Assembly: GCA_947593895.1 (NCBI GenBank)
Contig: CANQDY010000064.1
Location: 1 to 7,333 of the forward strand
Length of the DNA: 7,333 bases
DNA from: an uncultured Bacilli bacterium
GTDB lineage: Bacteria; Bacillota_I; Bacilli_A; RFN20; CAG-449
Direction: 5' to 3'
In this document: positions 1-5,450 of the stretch, in pieces
Layout of the letters: every line of letters begins with the position of its first letter
How positions within the stretch are numbered: position 1 is the stretch's first letter
Notes under the pieces: generated by a model
What the model saw: only the letters and a program-made list of their open reading frames with translations
What the model was told of the DNA's origin: nothing
Database searches by the model: none
Position numbers and translations under genes: made by a program

Positions 1-98
1 TGATTACTAAGTTAATATTCTTTTCTTTTGTTTTTTATCTATTTTTCTTGTGATTGCTTTTATAATTAATTTTCACATTTACCCTCTTTCTTAATTAT

Positions 99-136
99 AT
101 TTTGATTTTAAATTTGTGTAAAGTAAAAATCAAAAT
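99..136. repeat. A/T-rich inverted repeat downstream of the DUF4956 gene
   Basis: The 11-base arms at 99-109 (ATTTTGATTTT) and 126-136 are perfect reverse complements around a 16-base loop. The structure lies 25 bases past the stop codon of the DUF4956 gene, where a transcript end would be expected. No T run follows it on either strand, so it is not a classical intrinsic terminator. It could stabilise the 3' end of the mRNA, or be chance in an A+T-rich spacer. The rest of 1-160 shows no convincing gene. Confidence 0.4.
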
Positions 137-160
137 CAACACTAGAAGAACGGAACTATT

Positions 161-841
161 TTATAATGCATTAATGTCATAGCTTGTTCTTTCAACTACT
201 ACTTCTAGATTACCATTTCTAATTCTAATATCATCGATTAATTCTTTCTCAAATTTAGAATTTTTTAAATTAATATGGTAAGTGATTTTAAACATACTCC
301 CCATATTTACTGATTTAACTTTTACTAACTCATATTTTGTAGTGTATTTTTTTAACACTTCATCAAACACTTCGGTATAATCAAGATCTTCTGGAATAGT
401 TATTTTAATAAATTTATCTTTTGCCATTGGTTTTTCAGTTAATGAACTAATAAATTGTAATAGCATTAAGAATAATCCGGCAATTAATGTAAATATGGCA
501 CCATAAGCTAAATAACCCATTCCATACGCTAAACCTGAGGCCATAGCAATAAATATAATACAAATTTCTTTCGCAGTTCCTGGAGAAGATCTGAAACGAA
601 CCAAACTAAATGCTCCGGCAACAGCAATTCCAACACCTAAGTTACCATTAACAAGAGCAATTACCATAGCTACAACACAAGGTAGTATTGCAGTTGTAAT
701 ATAGAATCCTTTTGATGATTGCCCTTTGAAAAAACTCATTAATGATAGAACCAAACCTGATAGCAAGCAAACTGCAATACATAGGAAGAATGTTCCAACT
801 TTCATACCATTTGCAAAAACTGATTCAAATATCTTATCCAA
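161..841 (-). CDS. DUF4956 family integral membrane protein
   Basis: This is a 226-residue membrane protein of the DUF4956 family. Its biochemical role is not established. Genes of this family commonly sit beside VTC-domain genes, as here, which suggests a partner role in polyphosphate metabolism or a membrane process linked to it (inference). About four membrane segments are visible, near residues 16-38, 47-70, 92-108 and 112-130. A conserved-looking loop (LVRFRSSPGTAKE) lies between the second and third, and a soluble domain of about 90 residues follows, probably cytoplasmic. The start is TTG at 841, supported by AAGGAGG nine bases upstream; the next in-frame ATG (codon 13) would cut into the region before the first helix. 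The TTG start overlaps the last 8 bases of the VTC gene, so translation is probably coupled. It ends in TAA and uses no Trp codons. Confidence 0.88.
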   Translation of the reverse strand: MDKIFESVFANGMKVGTFFLCIAVCLLSGLVLSLMSFFKGQSSKGFYITTAILPCVVAMVIALVNGNLGVGIAVAGAFSLVRFRSSPGTAKEICIIFIAMASGLAYGMGYLAYGAIFTLIAGLFLMLLQFISSLTEKPMAKDKFIKITIPEDLDYTEVFDEVLKKYTTKYELVKVKSVNMGSMFKITYHINLKNSKFEKELIDDIRIRNGNLEVVVERTSYDINAL

Positions 842-1547
842 TTTTTATTTCCTCCTTGTTTTTCTTTTTAATTAATTCTTTGCAATATGCTTCACCATAT
901 TTAGAAAACGATTGTTTATAAATCCGATTCTGACTCAATTTTTTAGCAAACCATAATGGTATTGCAAAATCAGTTTTAACTTCCATTAATATTTTATCGT
1001 CATTTAAAATCAATTCTCCATCTAAATCAGAATGAAGATTCAATCGTTCAGTACGATATCTAACATTTCGATCAAAAGTTATTCTTAAATTTGAGTTTGG
1101 ATCGACAAATGCAGTTCGATCATATAACACTAACATCGATGGTTTTAAAGATGAATACATCTTAATAAAGTAATCAATTTCCTTAGTAATTTGGCTATCA
1201 TCAGGTAACTTACCACTTAAAATAAAACTAAATGTATCACTTTCTTTAATGGAAATTCTCCTTTTATAAACAACTCCATTTGCCTTTTTCTTTAATTCTA
1301 AGAAAACTTTTTTATCATCATCCGCTAAACCATAACTTCTTAAACGAATTTTTTCTTTATAATTAGGTTTTTCTATCGAGCGACGAACCAACAAGTAATT
1401 ATCGGTATCAAAATATAAACTTTGAATTGTAGTCATTTCATATTTGTCACTTTTTAGATGTAATCTAATCTCATCAAGTAAATCATTATATTGATTCTTA
1501 TCAATTAAATATTTATACTCGACTCTCTTAAATACCTTAATACTCAT
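834..1547 (-). CDS. VTC-domain protein (polyphosphate polymerase type)
   Basis: This 237-residue protein fits the VTC domain, the catalytic tunnel fold of yeast Vtc4 that makes polyphosphate from ATP; bacterial stand-alone versions have about this length. Tunnel motifs appear in order: E10-x-K12 in RVEYKYLI, YFDTD at 45-49, KIRLR at 66-70, ELK at 84-86, YKRR at 94-97, YDR at 142-144, RITFDR at 155-160, EVK at 189-191 and SKYGE at 215-219. The many Arg and Lys residues would line a tunnel for phosphate chains, and Glu189 would be the metal ligand (from family knowledge). No membrane helix or signal peptide is seen, so it is probably cytosolic and may dock on the DUF4956 membrane partner encoded next. 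ATG at 1547 is preceded by a strong SD, AGGAGGTGA. The 3' end (KKNKEEIKIG) doubles as the SD of the next gene. ATP-dependent synthesis is inferred, not shown. Confidence 0.87.
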   Translation of the reverse strand: MSIKVFKRVEYKYLIDKNQYNDLLDEIRLHLKSDKYEMTTIQSLYFDTDNYLLVRRSIEKPNYKEKIRLRSYGLADDDKKVFLELKKKANGVVYKRRISIKESDTFSFILSGKLPDDSQITKEIDYFIKMYSSLKPSMLVLYDRTAFVDPNSNLRITFDRNVRYRTERLNLHSDLDGELILNDDKILMEVKTDFAIPLWFAKKLSQNRIYKQSFSKYGEAYCKELIKKKNKEEIKIG

Positions 1548-1561
1548 ATTTCACCTCCTAT

Positions 1562-1589
1562 ATCATAACAAAAAAAAGTGAAAAGTCAA
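1562..1589 (-). promoter_or_regulatory. Possible promoter of the VTC-DUF4956 operon
   Basis: On the minus strand TTGACT (1584-1589) and TATGAT (1562-1567) are separated by 16 bases that include a run of eight T. The hexamers are good matches to the vegetative consensus. However, transcription would start near 1555, inside the AGGAGG of the VTC gene, leaving a leader of only about 8 bases. Either the mRNA is nearly leaderless or the true promoter is further upstream, for example at the TATAAT read on the minus strand at 1616-1621, whose -35 is poor. Confidence 0.35.
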
Positions 1590-1615
1590 AATAAACCATA
1601 CATAATTCCTAAAAT

Positions 1616-1632
1616 ATTATATAATATATAAT
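1616..1632. promoter_or_regulatory. Divergent -10 cluster between the VTC and HD genes
   Basis: The spacer between the divergent genes carries overlapping TATAAT boxes: on the plus strand at 1620-1625 and 1627-1632, and on the minus strand at 1616-1621. The plus-strand boxes would give the HD gene a leader of roughly 30-40 bases. CATACA at 1597-1602, 17 bases upstream of the first, is a weak -35. The cluster probably serves at least the HD gene, but the region is so A+T-rich that individual boxes are uncertain. Confidence 0.4.
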
Positions 1633-1674
1633 AAATTTGGGAACTATAAACAAGTTCTTCAACAAAAGGTGATT

Positions 1675-2175
1675 ATGAAAAAAATAGATTATTCAAAAGA
1701 AATTATTGATGAAATATTTAACTATGGTAAAGATATAATTTTTTCTAATTCATTTCAAAGTATGAAAAATTACATTCAGCATGGTCAGGTTTCTACTTTT
1801 GATCATGTCATTATGGTTTGCTATCGGGCATTGGAGTATGTCAACAACCACCAAATAAATTGTAATCGCAAAGATCTTGTTCGTGGTGCATTGCTTCATG
1901 ACTATTTTCTTTACGACTGGCATAAAAAAGAAAAATGGCATCATCTTCACGGATTTAAACACGCTAAAATTGCATTAAAAAATTCTAAAGCAGATTTTCA
2001 AATAACTTCTCTTGAAGAAGATATTATCCTTCATCATATGTTCCCATTAAATATAAAACTTCCGAAACATAAGGAGGCATGGATTGTTTGTTATATTGAT
2101 AAAGTTCAATCTTTGAAAGAAATAAATAAGAACTATCAAGTAGAAATTAATCTTGATGATTACCTATTAGAATGA
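1675..2175 (+). CDS. HD-domain phosphohydrolase, FLYDWH subgroup
   Basis: This 166-residue HD-superfamily protein is a predicted metal-dependent phosphohydrolase; its substrate is unknown. Its pattern resembles a group of small stand-alone Bacillota HD proteins. With ATG 1675 as residue 1, His44 precedes the diagnostic LLHD (His75-Asp76), which runs into FLYDWH. It is followed by HLHGFKHAKIA (His90, His92, His97), ILHHM (His120-His121) and YIDK (Asp142). These give the usual H...HD...H...H...D metal set. No membrane segment is seen. GTG at 1669 would add two residues but lies within the SD AAAAGGTGAT, so ATG 1675 is preferred. The gene diverges from the VTC operon, its last 16 bases overlap the converging CmpB-type gene, and it ends in TGA. 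Termination is predicted at the hairpin at 2228-2252. Confidence 0.85.
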   Translation: MKKIDYSKEIIDEIFNYGKDIIFSNSFQSMKNYIQHGQVSTFDHVIMVCYRALEYVNNHQINCNRKDLVRGALLHDYFLYDWHKKEKWHHLHGFKHAKIALKNSKADFQITSLEEDIILHHMFPLNIKLPKHKEAWIVCYIDKVQSLKEINKNYQVEINLDDYLLE

Positions 2176-2861
2176 GTTTCTTTGTATTTTTCAATAATCT
2201 CTCGTGGTGAAAATGTTGATTTAAATGGAAGCAAAAAATTGCTTCTTTTTTTGATTTCTCTTAATGAATTACTAATTGATTCTTTAAGTTCTTCATAATG
2301 AACAATGATCTTGCTTTCTTTAGCAAATTTTCTAATTTTTGCAGCAACATTAAATGAAATCGCATTGTCAATTATAAATATACCAATAATAATACCAACT
2401 AAAAAAAGATAAATTGTATTACCATATAGAGCGTGAATTACCTTAGAAATTAAAGGGTGTAACAAGAAGAAATATGCAGTTCCCGCTAAACCCCAAAGTA
2501 AAGAAAACAAAGGACAAACAATTCCTTTATAATTTCCCCATCTTTTAGAATAATCCCATAACTTAATATGTAAAGTAATAATAAAAATGTATCCAGCAAT
2601 AAATTCAATTAGTGTCATTGTCACAAACATTATAGCTACTATAATTACATTATTTAAAGTAGTATTATCAACAAATTTAATACTAGAAATCATGTATAAT
2701 AACCCTAATCCAAATCCGTATAAAGGTAACCAAGGTCCATTTAAAAATCCTGGATTAATCCATTTCTTTGCAGAAAATATTCTTCGATAGATTAGTTCAA
2801 TAAACCATCCACCTATAGCACCAACAAAAAAAACAAAACTTATTTCACCAATTAAATTCAT
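2160..2861 (-). CDS. CmpB-type putative ABC transporter permease (PF06541 family)
   Basis: This is a 233-residue membrane protein of the family annotated as putative ABC-transporter type IV or CmpB (PF06541). No ATPase gene is nearby and the transport role of the family is poorly supported, so function is open. About five membrane segments are visible, near residues 7-27, 45-62, 70-98, 114-134 and 148-170. The signature NPGFLNGPWLPLYGFG lies at 36-51 and LWDYSKRWGNYKG at 101-113. A charged, probably cytoplasmic tail of about 60 residues follows. ATG 2861 is chosen because AAGGTGG lies about eight bases upstream; an in-frame ATG at 2894 would add 11 residues but would place this SD inside the gene. 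The 3' end overlaps the stop region of the HD gene by 16 bases. The codons for KKRSNFLLP contain the terminator of the opposite gene. Confidence 0.82.
   Translation of the reverse strand: MNLIGEISFVFFVGAIGGWFIELIYRRIFSAKKWINPGFLNGPWLPLYGFGLGLLYMISSIKFVDNTTLNNVIIVAIMFVTMTLIEFIAGYIFIITLHIKLWDYSKRWGNYKGIVCPLFSLLWGLAGTAYFFLLHPLISKVIHALYGNTIYLFLVGIIIGIFIIDNAISFNVAAKIRKFAKESKIIVHYEELKESISNSLREIKKRSNFLLPFKSTFSPREIIEKYKETHSNR
2228..2252 (+). terminator. Intrinsic terminator of the HD gene, inside the opposite CDS
   Basis: GAAGCAA (2228-2234) and TTGCTTC (2239-2245) form a perfect 7-bp stem with an AAAA loop, followed directly by seven T (2246-2252). It is a textbook rho-independent terminator for plus-strand transcripts, about 52 bases after the HD stop codon. 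The same bases encode part of the C-terminal tail of the minus-strand CmpB-type protein. Confidence 0.8.
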
Positions 2862-2900
2862 ATCATCATCCACCTTATAACTAAAATATAACATTAATTT

Positions 2901-2906
2901 ATTATA
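2901..2906 (-). promoter_or_regulatory. Candidate -10 of the CmpB-type gene
   Basis: TATAAT occurs on the minus strand at 2901-2906. It would start transcription near 2894 and give a leader of about 33 bases containing AAGGTGG. No good -35 is found 16-18 bases upstream (ATTTAG or TTTAGT at best), so the assignment rests on the -10 alone. Confidence 0.35.
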
Positions 2907-3072
2907 TTTTCTATTTATTTAAACTAAATAATTTTAGAATATATTTTTCATACCTATTTAATTGAACGTGATTTGAAATTAGTTTTACGCAATCAGATAT
3001 TTAACACTAAATCACCTACTTTAATCAGATTGTCAACAATTTATAAATTGATGTAACATATTTACTATTATG

Positions 3073-3096
3073 AATTTTCACTATTTTGTGAAAATT
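3073..3096. repeat. Inverted repeat, 9-bp arms
   Basis: AATTTTCAC (3073-3081) and GTGAAAATT (3088-3096) are perfect reverse complements around the 6-base loop TATTTT. No T run follows on either strand that would make it a standard terminator. Confidence 0.6.
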
Positions 3097-3134
3097 AAAA
3101 CTAAAAACAATTGTAAAGCAAGAGTTGATACATC

Positions 3135-3172
3135 TTTTAAAATCGTAAAATCAAATAATTTCGATTTTAAAA
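3135..3172. repeat. Inverted repeat, 11-bp arms
   Basis: TTTTAAAATCG (3135-3145) and CGATTTTAAAA (3162-3172) are perfect reverse complements with a 16-base loop. The arm length and loop size match those of the repeat at 99-136, but the sequence is different. Its function is unknown. Confidence 0.6.
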
Positions 3173-3436
3173 TTGATAAAAATTTCTTCAATGTATTCCT
3201 TTTGCTAATCATTGACCTGAGTTTTTGTAAATATAAAAAATTAGGTTTTAATTCATTTTTCATTTAATGTTTTGGCAACTTTTTATAGTGCAGTATAAAT
3301 ACATTCCTTATTATTTGTTTACATTATTTTCATACTTTCTACATTTAATCTATGCTAATTTAATTTTATCGTTTTAAGTTTTAATTAATATCTTTTCCCA
3401 ACAATTTTTCATTTTATTTTTCGTTTTCTAGATATT

Positions 3437-3844
3437 TTACTTTTCAACTAAACTTAAAAATAACTCATAAATTTCTGAATTAATTTTTTTAATAGATATA
3501 GGTCTACCTTGATTGTTAACAAAACAATGAACACTTTTTGCGGTACAAACAATTGAACCTTTGACATACATTGTATATTCAAATTCAACTTTTACCATTG
3601 ACATATCTATAATTTTTGTGGCAATTTCAATATTATCATTATATGTTGTACTTTTCTTATAATTAATATCAATACTTACAACTGGCGAAATTAATCCTTC
3701 ATTTTCCATTCTATCATAACTCCAACCATTCTTTTCAAGAAAGTCAGTTCTAGCTTCTTCCATAAATCGAATATAATTTGAGTGATGAGTAATTTGCATT
3801 TTATCAGTTTCATAATATTGAACTTTATGTTTATAAATTTCCAT
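3437..3844 (-). CDS. Acyl-CoA thioesterase, YbgC/4HBT hotdog family
   Basis: This 135-residue single hotdog-fold protein of the 4-hydroxybenzoyl-CoA thioesterase/YbgC type has the usual family length. It is predicted to hydrolyse acyl-CoA thioesters in the cytosol as a dimer or tetramer; chain-length preference cannot be read. The active-site segment YYETDKMQITHHSNYIRF spans residues 10-27 and is followed by MEEAR (28-32). Asp14 is the probable catalytic residue, in the position of Asp17 in the Pseudomonas 4HBT enzyme, and His21, Asn23 and Tyr24 belong to the usual H-x-N-Y pattern. SPVVSIDINYKKSTTYNDNIEI (53-74) is the typical second strand pair, and TAKSVHCFVNNQGRPISI near the end closes the sheet. 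ATG 3844 follows AAAGGAGA at a normal distance. The gene stands alone, with degenerate or noncoding DNA on both sides, and no clear terminator follows its stop. Confidence 0.87.
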   Translation of the reverse strand: MEIYKHKVQYYETDKMQITHHSNYIRFMEEARTDFLEKNGWSYDRMENEGLISPVVSIDINYKKSTTYNDNIEIATKIIDMSMVKVEFEYTMYVKGSIVCTAKSVHCFVNNQGRPISIKKINSEIYELFLSLVEK

Positions 3845-3856
3845 AATATCTCCTTT

Positions 3857-4164
3857 TTTAAATAGTTTAAGTTTACTTTTTGTATAATTAAGTTTATTAA
3901 TCTTTTTAATTCTATAGAAATTACCAGCACACCATCATTACTTTTATAACCATATTTAAAATGTATAATTTACATTTTCAAGTCATGTAATCTTAGTTTT
4001 ATTAAACACTTGTGAATAAATTTTTAAATCTCTGATGTAAAGAATAAAAAAAAGTCTAATATTTTAAAGTTACTATAAAAATATTTAGTAATACATCTTT
4101 TTCCACAACAACAATAAATAATTATTAAATTACTTTTCTAAATCAAATAATTTCAATTATAAAG
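3857..4164. other. A/T-rich spacer upstream of the thioesterase gene
   Basis: No intact gene is visible. On the minus strand a short open stretch beginning near 3978 reads HFKYGYKSNDGVLVISIEL and continues into the thioesterase gene in another frame. It has no start codon with an SD and could be the eroded end of a lost gene. The thioesterase promoter must lie here, but I cannot choose between several TATA-like boxes. Confidence 0.4.
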
Positions 4165-4416
4165 TTATTCAAAACCGACAGAAACTATCTCATCTCCTCG
4201 TACTTTATGCAGAATAGAAGCGTGCTGATTAAATAGTAATCTTACGCGATAATTTTTGGATATTAGAAGATTACCTTCTTGACGAAAAGAATGATCTATT
4301 TATGTATTTACGACCATTATCCAACAATGGTCGCATTACTTCATACACATACACTCTTTCAATACTTTTTTCTGCTAATTGCCACTTGAATAGCGGAAAT
4401 AAATAACAGCCTTCAT
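4165..4416 (-). pseudogene. Remnant of a serine recombinase (resolvase/invertase N-terminus)
   Basis: From ATG 4416 the minus strand encodes MKAVIYFRYSSG, which matches the conserved start of large serine recombinases (typically MKAVIYARYSSDNQ). Arg8 and the Ser at 10-11 sit where the catalytic Arg and Ser belong. At 4380 the frame is lost to TAG. Shifting by one base restores LAEKSIERVYVY, resembling the EESIEGQL segment that normally follows. Further on only short pieces survive, the last being an unrecognised 42-codon stretch ending at TAA 4165-4167. An intact enzyme would be several hundred residues, so this is a dead, heavily deleted copy. The ATG overlaps the stop of a preceding reading frame (ATGA), the trace of an old operon. 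The stretch has more G+C than its surroundings, consistent with acquired DNA. Confidence 0.55.
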
Positions 4417-4544
4417 TTGTCCTCTGCTTCTGAAATAAGTTTTATAATTTCAGCATTTTTACACTTAACAACTTCTTTATTGGATAGTTGCATCGTGTAA
4501 TCTGACACTATAGCATCAAATAGAGAACGGCACAGTGCATACTT
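4413..4544 (-). pseudogene. Truncated small gene preceding the recombinase remnant
   Basis: A 43-codon minus-strand frame runs from just after a TGA to TGA 4413-4415. It includes SLFDAIVSDYTMQLSNKEVV and ends in KLISEAEDK. The composition is that of a real protein rather than random A/T-rich translation, and its stop overlaps the recombinase ATG by four bases. Upstream, another frame (IFKNNTVESMHCAVL) looks as if it once joined this one, implying a frameshift near 4530-4545. I do not recognise the family. It was probably a small protein carried by the same element as the recombinase. Confidence 0.4.
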
Positions 4545-4616
4545 TCAACCGTATTATTCTTGAAAATACAAGAAATCAGCCCGATGCCAGATTTTCGTTT
4601 TTTTTACATTAGTCGA

Positions 4617-4986
4617 GTGCTTTCAAATAGAAGTTGAATTAACCTGAGTGTTAAAACTTGAATTTTTCTACTTTCAACTTCACTGCGACAAAACAGAAAA
4701 TATAATGTTGAAGAAAAACAAATCAATATAGACATCATTATTTCCGACTTGAACTTTGAATTTCTTAATCGTGTTATTTCTGATTTCTTAAAAGATCAAG
4801 TATCGTTTTTTTTAACTTCGTGTCAGCATAATAAAACTAGCTATTAAAAAAATTACTTAATAATAAAAAATCAAATAAAATATCTCATTGAAGGTAATGT
4901 AATTCGCCAAAACATGTCGGCAATGGCTATAGTTTATAAATCCGAGTTCTTTGCCAACAGGCTATAAGATTCGGATTATCATTATC
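4617..4986. other. Degenerate region downstream of the tRNA gene
   Basis: No intact gene is seen. A plus-strand frame ending at TAA 4845-4847 is open for about 55 codons (for example EKQINIDIIISDLNFEFLNR) but has no ATG with an SD; it may be a gene fragment of unknown family. At 4939-4977 a 7-bp inverted repeat (AATCCGA/TCGGATT) encloses 25 bases just past the tRNA 3' end, and GGCTATA occurs twice (4925-4931 and 4961-4967). These could belong to tRNA transcript termination or to an old insertion junction. Confidence 0.35.
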
Positions 4987-5063
4987 TGGCACGCCAAACA
5001 GGAGTCGAACCCGTAACCCCTTGATTCGAAGTCAAGTACTCTATCCAGTTGAGCTATTGGCGC
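4987..5063 (-). tRNA. tRNA-Arg (anticodon UCG)
   Basis: The minus strand folds as a full cloverleaf with an encoded CCA (4987-4989). The acceptor stem is GCGCCAA/TTGGCGT with a G-U first pair, and the discriminator is G. The D stem is GCTC/GAGT. The anticodon stem CTTGA/TCAAG holds the loop CTTCGAA, giving anticodon UCG at 5029-5027. The T stem ACGGG/CCTGT carries the loop TTCGACT. It should read CGA and CGG, and more widely depending on modification of U34. A TTGATT/TATTAT promoter lies directly upstream. The gene stands alone, with decayed DNA on both sides. Confidence 0.95.
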
Positions 5064-5081
5064 ATTTCTTTTAACAAAACG

Positions 5082-5110
5082 ATAATAGCACATATAATAT
5101 TTTAAATCAA
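5082..5110 (-). promoter_or_regulatory. Promoter of the tRNA-Arg gene
   Basis: On the minus strand TTGATT (5105-5110) is followed after exactly 17 bases by TATTAT (5082-5087), which is preceded by TGC, giving an extended -10. Predicted initiation near 5075 leaves a 12-base leader before the mature tRNA 5' end at 5063. Confidence 0.7.
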
Positions 5111-5227
5111 ACAAAATATATCTTAATTCATAATTGTATTAATCTAAATTTAAAAAGCAATTATCTTTTTTCTCACAAAATCTTAAAAAGCGAATAAATA
5201 AACTAGGTGATCAATTATAATTCAACG

Positions 5228-5375
5228 CTACCCGAATTCATATACCATCTATAAGATTCTCTTATCCTTCCCATCAGAAGAACCTTTGTCAATTATTTCA
5301 ACGGGATTATCAGATTAATGAGAAAACAGCGAAACCTTTTTCATCTAAAGTCTTATCTTTAAGAGTTGCAAATTT
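5228..5375 (-). pseudogene. Degenerate coding fragment of unknown family
   Basis: Two adjacent minus-strand frames look like one broken protein. The first (5375-5310) reads KFATLKDKTLDEKGFAVFSL and ends in TGA. The second, shifted by one base, continues DNPVEIIDKGSSDGKDKRIL (5311-5252), meets TAG at 5249-5251, then reads MVYEFG to another TAG (5228-5230). The mixed, non-A/T-driven residue content argues for a former gene with at least one frameshift and one nonsense change. I do not recognise the family. The remainder of 5111-5227 shows nothing I can support. Confidence 0.35.
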
Positions 5376-5406
5376 TCAAAAATAAACAAACATTAAAAAA
5401 ACAACC

Positions 5407-5432
5407 AAAAAAAGGCTATTTTTTAAAGCTAG
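5407..5432 (-). terminator. Weak candidate terminator of the tail-anchored protein gene
   Basis: About 20 bases past the stop on the minus strand, a short imperfect hairpin (CTAG...ATAG, 5432-5416) is followed by CC and seven T (5413-5407). The T run is convincing but the stem is short and interrupted. Confidence 0.3.
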
Positions 5433-5450
5433 AAAAATTATAATTTGCTA

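Larger units (their letters stand above)
2907..3436. other. Gene-poor spacer between the CmpB-type and thioesterase genes
   Basis: I see no convincing gene here. Open frames of 60-65 codons exist on both strands around 3070-3267, but they overlap each other, match no family I know, are dominated by A+T-driven residues (Lys, Asn, Phe, Leu, Ile) and lack a good SD. The stretch contains a perfect 14-base palindrome, CAATTTATAAATTG (3037-3050), and two inverted repeats (3073-3096 and 3135-3172). It may be the eroded remains of an inserted element. Confidence 0.5.

Noticed and set aside
30..90. Start of a third gene in the VTC-DUF4956 operon (GTG at 76-74 preceded by AGAGGGT)
   Set aside because: The frame reaches TAA after 13 codons. 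The SD-like sequence is suggestive, but there is no open frame to annotate before the window ends.
1568..1583. T8 run in the putative VTC promoter spacer as a second phase-variable promoter
   Set aside because: Runs of eight T are common at this composition, and the promoter itself is doubtful because its start point would fall inside the SD.
1669..1674. GTG at 1669 as the start of the HD gene
   Set aside because: It lies inside the SD AAAAGGTGAT; ATG 1675 has the correct spacing.
1750..1962. 70-codon minus-strand frame inside the HD gene
   Set aside because: It lies antisense to a well-supported gene, has no SD and matches no known family; it is a shadow frame.
2587..2790. 67-codon plus-strand frame inside the CmpB-type gene
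   Set aside because: It is antisense to a recognised membrane protein and has no independent support.
2862..2894. ATG 2894 as the start of the CmpB-type gene
   Set aside because: It would bury the good SD (AAGGTGG) inside the gene and has only weak SD support of its own.
3070..3267. 60-65 codon frames on both strands
   Set aside because: They are mutually overlapping, low complexity, without SD or recognisable motif; they are probably chance openings in A+T-rich DNA.
3691..3930. 79-codon minus-strand frame overlapping the thioesterase start
   Set aside because: It overlaps the thioesterase in another frame, is dominated by A+T-driven residues and has no SD. Only its upstream part could be an eroded gene end, and that is noted in the spacer entry.
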